DNA of 64,000 bases from Chitinophagaceae bacterium (GCA_016715365.1 JADKAM010000001.1:1364001-1428000), one strand, 5' to 3'. Positions 37,836 through 47,895 are shown, counted from the first letter of the stretch. The notes: generated by a model from the letters alone, not told the origin. Made by a program: numbers and translations.

Positions 37836-39494
37836 TTATTTTGTTTTTATGATTTTATGTTCTTTCATAATAAATACTTTGTCGCATTGTTTTGTAAATT
37901 CTTCATCATTGCTGACTACTACAATTGTTGTATTTGCAATATCATTCAGCATTTGAATAATTTGCTGGCGATACGAGTCTTCTGTACTCATCCAGGGGTC
38001 TTCAAGCAGCAGCAGGCGAGGCTTTGCAGCTAAGGCCCTGGTTAATAAAATTTTGTGAATAACATTACGGGGCAGGCGTTTGCCGGCAGGGTCAAGCAGT
38101 GTATCATACCCTTTTTTAAGGGTCGAAATAAAATCAGTTAAACCAACTTTTACTGCTATATCATTTACAGCCTGCCGGGAAATATGCTCATTGCCCAAAG
38201 CAATATTTTCCCAAACCGTGCCGTTAAAAATATCCTGTTGATTTAGCAGTACACCTATCTGTGACCGGACAGAGTCTAAATTGTAATTCCCAACGGGTAC
38301 GTCATCTAACAATAAAGCGCCTTTAAAATCGGTGTAGGCACCTGCCATCAGGCGAAGCAGGGTTGATTTCCCTGAACTGTCTTTACCCTGTATACATACT
38401 TTGTCGCCGGAATTTATTTTTAATGAAACATCAATCAATATTTCTTTTTCATCATTATAACTGAAACTGAGTTGTTGCATTTCTACCTGTAAACCTTGGT
38501 CAGCAGGGGCTAATTGAACTGAGCCATTTTCTTCTGCAGGTTTATCAGTAAGGCTTGATATTTTTTCAATGGAAGTAAGCGTATCATACACAGTTCCCAG
38601 GTTCATAATTAATTTTTCTACAGAATTCAAAACCAGCAGTATAATAATTTCAGCAGCTATAAACTGGCCGATGTTTAATTGCTGGTTAACTAAAAGTATT
38701 GTGCCAACAATAAGCATTGCTGCAGTGATAACAGTTTTAAACAAAACCAGTACATGATATTGTAATAATAATATTTTGAAATGGCTGTTCCGTGCATGTA
38801 AATAGCCTGTAACTTCTTCATCCGTTTTTTGCAGGTGCAGGTCATTGCTTTTTGCCAGCTTGATAGATTTAATAACCCTGGCTGATTCCTCCAGCCAGCC
38901 AGCTACCTTATATTTATAAGTGCTTTCATCTAAACTGGTTTGCAGGCCACGGTTTCCTGAGTACCGGATGATGAGCCATAAGAGGGTTATTAAAAAAATA
39001 CCGAAAAATATAAAGGCGGGATGATAAAATGCCAACAGGGCCAGACCAAACACAATCTGAATGCTGGCAGTGGGTATATCTAATAAGATCTTACTTAAAC
39101 TTTTTTGCAGAATGGGGATATCAAAAAAGCGGTTGACCAGTTCAGGCAAATAAAATTTATCGTTTTTTTTAAGATCAAGCTTTGGAATATGTGTGGCAAA
39201 TGCAAAAGAATACCGTACAAACAGTTTCTGTTGTATTTTTTCAATGATCTTCATTTGATTTATCTGCAGAATGCCGGCTATTAGAACGCCTGTTACCACC
39301 AATGCTATCAATACAATTAATGAAGCTCTCATGGAAGCACCCATTACAAAACCAATAATGGCCTGTACGCCCAATGGTAAAGAAAGTTGTATCAGTCCGT
39401 TTAATATGGCATAAAAATATACAGCAGTAATTTCTTTCCGCTCTAATTTTACGAGGTTCAGTATTTTTGAAAGCGGGGTCGCTGTTTTGGGCAT
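37836..39494 (-). CDS. ABC transporter permease-ATPase with unusual ATPase motifs
   Basis: 552 residues. Six-helix exporter domain (about 1-310), then an ATPase. Walker A is near normal (GKDSSGKST, about 370-378). The signature LSGGQ is replaced by the stretch around KRLPRNVIHK, Walker B reads LLLLEDPW (about 494-501) with Glu-Asp in place of Asp-Glu, and the switch histidine is replaced in VVSNDEEF. No peptidase domain. I recall similar LEDP proteins in other Bacteroidota TolC-HlyD clusters, so this is likely a lineage-specific variant and not decay. Substrate unknown. Confidence 0.88.
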   Translation of the reverse strand: MPKTATPLSKILNLVKLERKEITAVYFYAILNGLIQLSLPLGVQAIIGFVMGASMRASLIVLIALVVTGVLIAGILQINQMKIIEKIQQKLFVRYSFAFATHIPKLDLKKNDKFYLPELVNRFFDIPILQKSLSKILLDIPTASIQIVFGLALLAFYHPAFIFFGIFLITLLWLIIRYSGNRGLQTSLDESTYKYKVAGWLEESARVIKSIKLAKSNDLHLQKTDEEVTGYLHARNSHFKILLLQYHVLVLFKTVITAAMLIVGTILLVNQQLNIGQFIAAEIIILLVLNSVEKLIMNLGTVYDTLTSIEKISSLTDKPAEENGSVQLAPADQGLQVEMQQLSFSYNDEKEILIDVSLKINSGDKVCIQGKDSSGKSTLLRLMAGAYTDFKGALLLDDVPVGNYNLDSVRSQIGVLLNQQDIFNGTVWENIALGNEHISRQAVNDIAVKVGLTDFISTLKKGYDTLLDPAGKRLPRNVIHKILLTRALAAKPRLLLLEDPWMSTEDSYRQQIIQMLNDIANTTIVVVSNDEEFTKQCDKVFIMKEHKIIKTK

Positions 39495-39604
39495 GAAAAT
39501 CAGTTTTTATTCAGTAACAGAATGACAAAATGTACAGGGTAAATCAGCTTTACTATATTTTTAAAAATAAAAAAATCGCAGGCTGTATTCATAATTTGTT
39601 GATT

Positions 39605-40363
39605 TTATAATACATTTTTGGGCAGTTTATCTTCTCCTTCTTTATAATGTTCATGTGTAACTACGGGTTTACTGTTCTTGTTCATCCTTACCTGGAAAAT
39701 GCTCACCAGCATGGAGAATGCCATGGAGAAATAAATATATCCCTTGGGGATTTCAACTCCAAAGCCCTCACTGATCAATGAAAAACCTATCAACAGTAAA
39801 AAGGAAAGGGCCAGCATTTTAAATGCCGGATGTTTATTTACGAAATTGCTTATAGGTTCTGCGGCAACTAACATGATTAAAACTGTTACTACAATTGCAA
39901 CGTACATGATCCAGACTTCTTTAACCATCCCGATGGCAGTAATGATAGAGTCAACAGAAAACACAAGATCCATTATTAAAATCTGAATGATTACCTGCGT
40001 GAAAGTAACTGCTTTAAATTTTTTACTTTGGTTACCCTGTTCACCTTCCATTTTATGAAAAATTTCAGTAGCACTTTTGTACAATAGAAATAAACCTCCC
40101 AGAACCAGTATCAGATCTTTAACAGAAAAACCCTGGTTAAATACCCGGAACAAATCATTTTCCAGTTTCATTATCAGTGAAATAACTGCTAATAAAGCAA
40201 GCCGAAGTATCATAGCAAGTATTAAACCATATAACCTTGCTTTTTTTTGTTGATTGGCGGGTAATTTACCGGCTAAAATAGAAATGAAAATTACATTGTC
40301 TATTCCGAGAATAACTTCCAGGGCTATCAGGGTTACAAGTGAAATCATTATTTGATAATCCAT
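39605..40363 (-). CDS. TerC family membrane protein
   Basis: 252 residues, about seven helices, with EVILGIDNVIFISIL near 16-30 and the second acidic motif LVFSVDSIITAIGM near 133-146, the paired Asp motifs of TerC/YkoY/Alx proteins. These are tied to metal (Mn) efflux, tellurite resistance or pH response in other bacteria. Follows the CutA-like gene by 10 bases. Confidence 0.92.
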   Translation of the reverse strand: MDYQIMISLVTLIALEVILGIDNVIFISILAGKLPANQQKKARLYGLILAMILRLALLAVISLIMKLENDLFRVFNQGFSVKDLILVLGGLFLLYKSATEIFHKMEGEQGNQSKKFKAVTFTQVIIQILIMDLVFSVDSIITAIGMVKEVWIMYVAIVVTVLIMLVAAEPISNFVNKHPAFKMLALSFLLLIGFSLISEGFGVEIPKGYIYFSMAFSMLVSIFQVRMNKNSKPVVTHEHYKEGEDKLPKNVL

Positions 40364-40373
40364 AAAAATATTT

Positions 40374-40724
40374 TTACGCTTCTGTTTTTTCTTTATTCAG
40401 GTTTGCTCCAATTACCCTTTCTCTGATCTTATCATGAAGGTTGATAGCCATGTGCACAATTGGGGTAGCACAGATATAAAATTCAGTTTTCGGAAATTCA
40501 TTCTTTAAACTTTCTTCAATTTCATTAAATAACAGACTTTTTGTTACAAACTGAATAACATAAACCTCTGTTTGTTCCATCGTGTTTGAAGAGGTTACAT
40601 GAAAAGAATCAAATGAACTTCCAAAAACATTAAGGGTAAATTTATTTTTTAGAATACTGTTTGCCACAACATTTCCCTGTTTTATATCCGCTACCAGAAG
40701 TTTTACAATAATCATTTTAAACAA
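40374..40724 (-). CDS. small protein, possibly CutA-like
   Basis: 116 residues in an alternating beta-alpha pattern. The order MIIVKLLVADIKQGNVVANS, then TEVYVIQFVTKSLLFNEIEE, then ICATPIVHMAI resembles the ferredoxin-like fold of CutA1, but the usual CutA metal-site residues are not evident, so this is a weak call. Lies 7 bases after the DUF2490 gene and 10 before terC. Confidence 0.45.
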   Translation of the reverse strand: MFKMIIVKLLVADIKQGNVVANSILKNKFTLNVFGSSFDSFHVTSSNTMEQTEVYVIQFVTKSLLFNEIEESLKNEFPKTEFYICATPIVHMAINLHDKIRERVIGANLNKEKTEA

Positions 40725-40731
40725 TTTTCAG

Positions 40732-41508
40732 TTACTGGCTTTTACTTAAATCAAAATTGAAATAACTGTTCAGAATTATTCCGTTATTATACTGAAATAC
40801 ATTGCGGTTATTTACTTCTCTTCCAAGCTGAACAATTTGCTGAAGAAAACCACCTTCTATCCTGAATTTTTTATTAAAACGGTAACCTAAGAGGATGGCT
40901 AACCTGTTTTGATCGAAAATATTTTCATTTACATTTTTTCCAAATCCTATAAATATCTCATCATAGATGGCAGCATAAGGCGTTTTATCTTCAATCTTCT
41001 TTTTACCTATTGCCATTTGCATACGGTACATATACCTGAGCCTGTTTAAAAATAAAAAATCATCTGGTTTACTTAATGCCGCATTGGTATAGCGGCCTAT
41101 CCATCTTTGTTCCAGCATAAACCGGTGACTCATTTCTACCCGGTTTACATTGTCGGTAAGTGTAGCCATCTGAAAAGCCCTGTGTTCCGGAAATCTTTTT
41201 CCCGCTGCCTGTAACGGAATATCTCCGTATGGGAATGTTTCAACCCAGGCGTAGCCTGATCGCAGACTAAGTTTATTGTTTACCTGGTAATTAACTCCGG
41301 TTCTGAATAAACTTTGCTGCCAATCGGTTACCACATTTTCCCTTCGCCATTGGTATTCCAGGTGAGCGCTCCATTTTTTTGAAAATTTTAGGGTTGTAAA
41401 ATTATTAAACCAGCCAATGCTGTTTTTATCTGTTATCCTTGTATTTTGAGCTGCTGAAATAAGGCTAAACAAACATAGCATTGTTGAAAATGTTATCCGA
41501 TAACTCAT
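40732..41508 (-). CDS. DUF2490 outer membrane protein
   Basis: About 258 residues from the ATG at 41508, which directly precedes a signal peptide (MSYRITFSTMLCLFSLISAA); an upstream in-frame start adds 23 unlikely residues. Then an amphipathic beta pattern with WSAHLEYQWRRENVVTDWQQ and FRIEGGFLQQIVQ, as in DUF2490. Probable small beta-barrel of unknown role. Confidence 0.8.
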   Translation of the reverse strand: MSYRITFSTMLCLFSLISAAQNTRITDKNSIGWFNNFTTLKFSKKWSAHLEYQWRRENVVTDWQQSLFRTGVNYQVNNKLSLRSGYAWVETFPYGDIPLQAAGKRFPEHRAFQMATLTDNVNRVEMSHRFMLEQRWIGRYTNAALSKPDDFLFLNRLRYMYRMQMAIGKKKIEDKTPYAAIYDEIFIGFGKNVNENIFDQNRLAILLGYRFNKKFRIEGGFLQQIVQLGREVNNRNVFQYNNGIILNSYFNFDLSKSQ

Positions 41509-41633
41509 AAATAGATTTTGTATTAATGAAGCAGGATTCAACCTGCTGCAATCATTTCCTGTTTTTTCCGGTTTCAATATTGTTTAATCTTTAACCCTGA
41601 CAGTATTTTATATAGGTGTTTCTTTTAACTGTC

Positions 41634-41966
41634 TTAAATGTGTAACTCTTTTGGTGAAATATCATTCCTGGTACCAATTATTTTCGACTTCTTTCTTTTT
41701 ATCCGGGTTTTGGTGGTTTCAACAACGCTCAACACAGCTTCTTCAAATGTTTTACATTGTGCGCTGGCCAGTATATCGTTGCCCGGTATCACTAATCTTA
41801 TTTCACAAACCTTGTTTTCTTTTGTATCTGAATTGGAAATCTTTAGCGAAATTTCAATTGAAATCAGATCACTGTAATAATTAAATAATTTTTCTGCCTT
41901 TTCCTGTATAAACAGGTTTAACTGCGGATTCACTTTAAAGCCCGGAGACTGAATGTTGATTTTCAT
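41634..41966 (-). CDS. hpf: ribosome hibernation promoting factor, short type
   Basis: 110 residues with a HPF/RaiA beta-alpha fold: MKINIQSPGFKVNPQLNLFI, EKAEKLFNYY, then FEEAVLSVVETTKTRIKRKK. It lacks the long C-terminal dimerisation domain. It would bind the 30S decoding region in slow growth. Placement among pH, metal and bicarbonate genes suggests a stress regulon. Confidence 0.85.
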   Translation of the reverse strand: MKINIQSPGFKVNPQLNLFIQEKAEKLFNYYSDLISIEISLKISNSDTKENKVCEIRLVIPGNDILASAQCKTFEEAVLSVVETTKTRIKRKKSKIIGTRNDISPKELHI

Positions 41967-42008
41967 ATGAATGCTTTTTTATTTTTTTAAATAATATTGT
42001 TTGACCTT

Positions 42009-42686
42009 TTAATTAGTTTGTAAAGCGTGTTCTGCATTTTCATTTTCCCATATCCAAAGCGTATCCGGATAAAATTTAACAGCACCTGTTGCAATATCAT
42101 GTGTTCCGCCTACAATGCCTATTTCACCTTTCTCAATCATTTCTTTTAAAATGGTGCTGCGTTCCATAATCGCCTGTACGGTACGTTTTACATTAATAGC
42201 CGCTACTTTTTCTACAAATGCGGCATTGGAAGAGTTGCGGTTTTCCGTTTCCGTTTTTTCATCATAAACTGCGGGTTGTATTTTGGTTAGTAAAGTTGTA
42301 AGGTTCCCCATTTCCACATGGTCGCAGGCACCTTTTACTGCCCCGCATTTTGTATGCCCCAGTACTACAATGATTTTTGATCCGGCAACCTTGCAGGCAA
42401 ATTCCATACTGCCCAGAATATCTTCATTGATAATATTGCCTGCTATCCGCACACTAAAAATGTCACCCAAACCCTGGTCAAATATCAATTCGGCAGATGT
42501 ACGGGAATCTATACAGCTTAATATTACTGCAAAGGGATGCTGCCCGTCTGATGTTTCATTTGCCTGTTGCAAGAGATTGCGGTTTACTTTAAGGTTATTA
42601 ATAAACCTTTTGTTACCTTCTTTTAATAATTCAAGCGCCTGAATGGGCGTAATGGCATTCTGCATTTCTTTAGTTAATGTTTTCAT
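42009..42686 (-). CDS. beta-class carbonic anhydrase
   Basis: 225 residues. Zinc ligands Cys58, His111 and Cys114 in SCIDSRT and GHTKCGAVKG, with Asp60-Arg62 as the catalytic dyad. Interconverts CO2 and bicarbonate in the cytoplasm. It follows the SulP gene by 29 bases; SulP plus carbonic anhydrase is a known bicarbonate-handling pair. Confidence 0.95.
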   Translation of the reverse strand: MKTLTKEMQNAITPIQALELLKEGNKRFINNLKVNRNLLQQANETSDGQHPFAVILSCIDSRTSAELIFDQGLGDIFSVRIAGNIINEDILGSMEFACKVAGSKIIVVLGHTKCGAVKGACDHVEMGNLTTLLTKIQPAVYDEKTETENRNSSNAAFVEKVAAINVKRTVQAIMERSTILKEMIEKGEIGIVGGTHDIATGAVKFYPDTLWIWENENAEHALQTN

Positions 42687-42715
42687 TTTATTTGGTTTTA
42701 TAGTTTAAAAAATTG

Positions 42716-44261
42716 TTAAGCAGGTTCAATAAAGTTGATCGTTTCAACCGTTATGTTTTTCAGTTTTGCATTGCTTCGGTAATCCCTTATCAGTTCTACT
42801 ACATCGTATGCAATTGATTTGGAGTTGGTACAATCAATAACCACTTTTGAATTGGCAGGAATTTCTTCCAGTTCCTTTATCACACTTGCCTTATTAAAGA
42901 AAGAAACTTCTTCTGCTAAAACAATCTGATGCAATTCCTGTCCTTCTTCTGTAGTGATGGATTCCTTCATGTAATGTGAATTGCGGTAACTGTGGCGAAG
43001 CGTATAAAATATGCCAAACAATATACCGATGGTAATTCCTTTAAAGATCGGTTGCCAGTATTCCAATAACGGTAGCCATAAACGGTATAAACTGCTCCCA
43101 GCCTAATTTATACATTTGCGAAAAGTGCCGGTTTGGCAAGTTTATAACCTACCATTAATAAAATTGCGGCTAAGCTTGCCAGGGGAATCATGTTCAGTAC
43201 ACCGGCAATGGTTATTGCAGATATCAATAAAAACACACCATGCAGTATCGCAGACATTTTAGTTTTGCCACCAAAATTTATATTGGCCGAACTGCGTACG
43301 ATAACCTGTGTAATGGGTAATCCGCCAATCATACCCGAAACTATATTGCCAAGACCCTGTGCTTTTAATTCCCTCTCGGTGGGCGTCACTCTTTTGTTCG
43401 GATCCATTTTGTCGGTTGCTTCCACACATAATAATGTTTCCAAACTGGCAACTATGGCCAGCACAATGGCAATTTTCCAAACTTCAAAATTGGTTATGGC
43501 CGAAAAATCGGGAAGTGTAAACTGGCTGAAAAATTCAGTGAGATTATTGGCAACCGGTAATCTAACCACCTGGTCATCAGCCAGGCTAAAATTTAATGTA
43601 CCTGCCTGAAACAGGTAATTCATTACTATGCCTAAAACAACCACAACAATTGGCCCCTGTATCAGCTGAAATATTTTGTGCTTTTTTGTTAGTACCTGGT
43701 CCCATAATATCAATATCGCCAGTGAAATAGCGGCTATTAAAATAGCTCCCGGTGTAATAAAATCAAGTGCTCTTGCAATTTCTGAAAAGGTATTTTCACC
43801 ATCAGCCTGTAAAAAGGAATCATCCCCCTCAGCATCTTTATCCCATCCCAATGCATGCGGTATTTGTTTTAAAATAATCAGCAAGCCAATACCTGTAAGC
43901 ATGCCTTTAATTACTGAAGAGGGAAAGAAATAAGCAATGAAACCAGCTTTGGCAAAACCTAGTACCAGCTGTATAAATCCGGCAATAACTACGGCCAGTA
44001 AAAAAGCAGGCCAGGAACCCAGTGTGGCTATTGATGTTAAAACAATTACTGCCAGGCCAGCTGCCGGACCACTAACTCCTAACGGCGAACCACTGGCGAT
44101 GCCTACAACTATACCACCGATTATACCGGCTATTATGCCAGAAAAAGTGGTGCACCTGAAGCTAATGCAATACCCAGGCATAGAGGAACAGCCACAAAGA
44201 AAACGACAATACCTGCCGGTAAATCGCTTTTTATTTCTTTAAACATGTTTTTGATTTCCAT
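42716..44261 (-). CDS. SulP family anion transporter with STAS domain, frameshifted
   Basis: The gene starts at the ATG at 44261 ([20 protein letters not shown]), loses frame at the run of five A at 44142-44146, and resumes with [20 protein letters not shown]. The main frame to 43108 holds the transmembrane domain ([36 protein letters not shown]). A short segment [20 protein letters not shown] in another frame and then the STAS domain (frame ending 42716) complete it. At least three single-base shifts. Bicarbonate or sulfate are plausible substrates; carbonic anhydrase next door favours bicarbonate. Confidence 0.85.
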
Positions 44262-44289
44262 AAATAGTTGTTTTATCAGTTAAGAATGC

Positions 44290-44361
44290 CAAAGGTAGTA
44301 ATAATATTTATAAAGATAGTATTACTATCTCATAGAATTGTAGAACTATGAAGTATTTTTG
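44290..44361. promoter_or_regulatory. divergent sulP-tetR promoters with palindromic operator
   Basis: Minus strand: TACCTTTG (44297 to 44290) is a -7 element for sulP. Plus strand: TATTTTTG (44354-44361) is one for tetR. Between them lies the perfect palindrome GATAGTATTACTATC (44315-44329), with a related half-site GGTAGTAATA at 44295-44304. The layout is that of a TetR operator controlling both directions. Confidence 0.6.
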
Positions 44362-44427
44362 CATCTACAGTTATGAAAATAATTGTTCAGGTACAAAATC
44401 AACATTGAATAGATAAAAATTATAATA

Positions 44428-45092
44428 ATGGAACTACAGCTTCAGATAAAAATGAATAAAAAACTGTTTTTGCGTGACCCGGAACAAACAGCGCTTGGAA
44501 AAAAAATTATTCAGTTTAGCATTGAACTGATCAATAAGAACGGATTTGAAGCCTTTACTTTTAAAAAACTGGCAGAAGATATCAACTCAACTGAAGCCGG
44601 CATTTACCGGTACTTTGAAAACAAGCATAAATTACTGATGTACATCACCGCATGGTACTGGAGTTGGCTTGAGTACAGGATAATGATACATACATTGAAT
44701 GTAAAAGACCCCGTGATTAAATTAAAAAGGTAATTCAGTTGCTGGCGCAACGGTAGAGGATGACATCAATACGAGTCATATCAACGAAAATATTTTACAC
44801 CAGATCATCATTGCTGAAGGATCAAAGCTTATTTAACCAAACACGTTTCCGAAGATAATAAGGACCAGTTTTTTAAACCTTATAAAGACCTTTGTGCCAA
44901 AGTGGGTGAAATTATTCTGGAATGTAATCCGGCATATAAATATCCTAAATCACTATCAAGCACCATTGTTGAAATGGCACATTTTCAGAATTTTTCATGA
45001 ATCATCTTCCTGCTTTAACCGATTTTGGTAAAGAAGATGAAGCCAAAGTAGCTACTTACCTGGATGAACTGGTATTTTCGGCTATAAAATAA
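44428..45092 (+). CDS. TetR family regulator, frameshifted
   Basis: The first 101 residues are intact and contain the HTH (FEAFTFKKLAEDINSTEAGIYRYFENKHKLL). The ligand domain continues through several frames: TVEDDINTSHINENILHQII, YLTKHVSEDNKDQFFKPYKD, and HLPALTDFGKEDEAKVATYL, ending at 45092. The breaks fit single lost bases in short runs (GG, AAA, TTTTT). Full length about 220 residues. Likely represses itself and the sulP run through the palindrome at 44315. Confidence 0.82.
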
Positions 45093-45773
45093 TTACTTAA
45101 TTTTTGTGCTGTCGGTTTTAGGAGCTGAAAGTAAAGGTGGCGCTGAAATGGTTGCAGGTGCAGTTGTAACCGTAGTTGGTGCTGCAGGTTTGCTGTTTAA
45201 AGGTGCGCCCACGGCTATATCACAGCGGTGGTTGGGCTCTCCGTGCGGAGGGTTCATGCCAGGTGCGGTTTTAGTGGTTGTGGGAACTTCCTTCATAGTA
45301 ACCTGAGGTTGTGCGTTTGCTACTACCGGTTGTGCAGTAACCGGAGGAGCCGGCTTGCTGTTTAATGGTGCACCTACCGATATATCGCAACGATGTCCGG
45401 GCTGGCCATGAGGCGGATTCATACCCGGTGCAGTAGCCGTTTGTGCCGCTGTTTGTGTTATCATTTGCGGGTTGGTTACCATTTGATTATTCTGTGAGTT
45501 CATGGTAATGGTTTGCGGCTGCGATACATTTACCGGCTGATTTACAGCACCCGGCATTACGGTTGTGCCGGCAGGCGCAGTAGTACCAGGTATGGTAACC
45601 TGGCCCGGTGTTGTTGCATTTGGTACTGCTGTTTGTGCCGGTGTGGTATCAGATCCGGCTGGAATAATTGATTTATCTACAACTTCTTTATCGGTATTTC
45701 CGCCACAGGATACAAGGCCTGCAATAGGTATTAAAACTGCAGCAGCATATAATTTCAATTTCATACGATTCAT
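45093..45773 (-). CDS. lipoprotein with two HRCDI-VGAPLNSKP repeats
   Basis: 226 residues. Lipoprotein signal with lipobox LVSC near residue 23, a Thr/Pro/Gln-rich linker, and two near-identical 30-residue repeats of the form NPPHGxPxHRCDIxVGAPLN, each with one Cys and two His. The repeats end the protein. I have seen this motif in other uncharacterised Bacteroidota proteins. The conserved His-Cys set could bind a metal. Ends exactly next to the tetR stop. Confidence 0.75.
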   Translation of the reverse strand: MNRMKLKLYAAAVLIPIAGLVSCGGNTDKEVVDKSIIPAGSDTTPAQTAVPNATTPGQVTIPGTTAPAGTTVMPGAVNQPVNVSQPQTITMNSQNNQMVTNPQMITQTAAQTATAPGMNPPHGQPGHRCDISVGAPLNSKPAPPVTAQPVVANAQPQVTMKEVPTTTKTAPGMNPPHGEPNHRCDIAVGAPLNSKPAAPTTVTTAPATISAPPLLSAPKTDSTKIK

Positions 45774-45895
45774 TTTAGTAGCACAATTTAAGGGTATTTA
45801 AGGTAAAAGCAAAAATGAGCGGGATGTTACTGATTAGCCGTATAACCGTTCATATAAAAGTGCTGGTACAGCCCGCAAACATGCTTACGTGAGTT

Positions 45896-47131
45896 TTACT
45901 TCAACTCTTTGGTATAAGCAGTGTCAATCCATTTCTTCATGGCTTTATTAAAGCCAGTATTTAAATAGCCAGGTTGATAACACCGTATTGATGCCGAAAG
46001 AAAATACCCGTGGCGGAATACTATTTATAAACCGGTATACTTTTTCTTCTGTACGAAGGCGCTTGTGAATTTCGCGGTTGTAGTGGGTAAACATTTTTTC
46101 GCTGAAATCATTTTGTACAAAGGCACGCTGTAAAAATTTGGCGGCCACATAGCCCGATATCATGCCCGAGCCAATGCCTTCTCCCGAAGTGGGACAAACC
46201 AATGAAGCTGCATCGCCCAGCAACATCCAGCCATCACCATAAGCTTTGCGGTCATTACCCGACATGGGAATGCCCCAGCCTTTTACATTTTCCAGCGGCT
46301 GTGCATTTTTAAAACGGGGGATCAATACCGGATCCGTTTTTATCAGTTCTTCAAAAGCTTTACGCACATTAATATGGTGTCTGGCAATGTAGTTACTGGC
46401 CATTCCATATCCCACATTTGCTTTTCCATCGGGCAGGGGAAATATCCAGAAATAGGAGAGCGGCAGGCTCTTTGGAAAATACACTTCCAGCAGGTTGTCG
46501 GTATGCATACCTTCTACACCGCTCCAGTATTGTCTAACAGCGCCGGCATAATTGTTACGGTCAACTTTGCGTTCGCCCAAATGTTTGAGCACGATAGAAT
46601 GATCGCCATCGGCACCCATTAAAAAATCAGTTTCAATTTCAATTTTTCCTGATGGGCCTTCGCCTTCCAGCATCCAGGTTTTTCCTGTTTTGGTTATTGT
46701 ATTGATACGGGTAGATAATTGTACATCGGCAACGCTACGATCAATTTTACTCACTAATAGATTATCGAAATCAAATCGCCTGCTCACAAAAAACATGGGC
46801 CTGCCAGCATAATTGCCAGCATTCGTTGCAGTATTACGCATAATATCAACCTTTCTGCCATTGGGTAAAATAAACCGGAAGCCCTGCGATGCAGTAATAC
46901 GATTTCTGCTTGTAACAAGCTCCTTTTCAATAATGGTTGGATCGATATGATTCCAACACCCTGATAGTGTTCAGATCAAGCCCATCGCCGCAAATCTTAT
47001 CCCCTGGAAATGAAGCGGCATCAACGATCACATGCTTAATGCCTGCCTTGCATAGAAAGATACTGGCTGTAGCCCCGGCTGGGCCCGGCACCAATGATAC
47101 AAATAGAAGTTTTTATTTTTTGTGGCTGCAT
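45896..47131 (-). CDS. geranylgeranyl reductase-like FAD oxidoreductase, frameshifted
   Basis: From the ATG at 47131 (MQPQKIKTSICIIGAGP) the FAD-binding Rossmann motif is followed by a shift in a G/C run near 47090, then AGATASIFLCKAGIKHVIV and FPGDKICGDG. A second shift near 46955 leads into the 298-residue frame 46841-45948, with VGYGMASNY, GWGIPMSGND and GDAASLVCPTSGEGIGSG. A third near 45970 gives the end GFNKAMKKWIDTAYTKELK. It is a FAD enzyme of the GGR family, which reduce isoprenoid chains or act as hydroxylases; substrate unknown. Confidence 0.82.
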
Positions 47132-47138
47132 GAAGTTG

Positions 47139-47762
47139 TTATTGCTTTACAAATTTTACACCCTGCATTTCCAGGAAATAATTGGGCAGCCAGCTGAGCG
47201 ATCCGTCATTTTCAATGGTAAGGTCAATGCCTTTAAAACTAAGCTGCTCCAGCGATGGATTGAGCGCCAGTGTAAACCGGTTATTTTTATTGCCGGCATC
47301 TTTTACCAGGGTTACAATATCCGGAAACAAAAGATGCTTTGCATAAATGCTGTCGCAATGTGCAATATCAACATGAACTTTTCCATTATCATCGGTAACA
47401 GCTTGTTCTTCTTTACCATTTACAAAAAATATACAAAGAATATTTTTAAGTAAATATTTATTGGGATGAGTAAAGCTGATGGTATAGCCACTTGCTTCTT
47501 TAGATTGAGCGGTAATTGTAAAATCTTTGCCGGCTTCTTTATTGCTTTTAAGTTTTATGGTATTGCCTTGTACTGTAAATGTACCGGCAGCAGATCGGTC
47601 AACAGCACCATAGCTGAAAAAGAACTGAAAAGTACCGGCTGCTGTAAAATTAAATCCGGCAATCATTTCTGTTTTTCTGAAAGCATATTCACCCAGTATT
47701 TTTGTTTGCGACATGGCCTGAAGGTTTATAAGTAATAGTATAATGGCAAAACTTTTCTTCAA
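47139..47762 (-). CDS. secreted protein of unknown function
   Basis: 207 residues: signal peptide ending QAMSQ, then a beta-rich domain (ILGEYAFRKTEMIAGFNFTA, GTFTVQGNTIKLKSNKEAG) resembling small lipocalin-like secreted domains. No catalytic motif. Ends 7 bases before the GGR gene start on the same strand, so the two may be co-transcribed. Confidence 0.65.
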   Translation of the reverse strand: MKKSFAIILLLINLQAMSQTKILGEYAFRKTEMIAGFNFTAAGTFQFFFSYGAVDRSAAGTFTVQGNTIKLKSNKEAGKDFTITAQSKEASGYTISFTHPNKYLLKNILCIFFVNGKEEQAVTDDNGKVHVDIAHCDSIYAKHLLFPDIVTLVKDAGNKNNRFTLALNPSLEQLSFKGIDLTIENDGSLSWLPNYFLEMQGVKFVKQ

Positions 47763-47850
47763 GTTGGTTATTTAAAATGACGTTGAAGATACAAATTATC
47801 TTTTTTGATAAGGGCAGGAATCATGCTAAACATAAACAGATACAATGCAG

Positions 47851-47895
47851 TATCTAAAAGAGCTTATCACGGTTTGTGATAAGCTCTTTTAGATA
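47851..47895. terminator. 20-bp perfect inverted repeat, probable terminator
   Basis: Arms 47851-47870 and 47876-47895 are perfectly complementary around a 5-base loop; each arm contains AAAAGAGCTTATCAC. It lies 55 bases after the cupin gene stop and before the next minus-strand gene. No T-run follows outside the stem, so termination is likely but not certain. Confidence 0.6.

Noticed and set aside
40374..40724. Firm assignment as CutA1
   Set aside because: Fold pattern is similar but the typical conserved residues are not seen, so only a weak CutA-like label is given.
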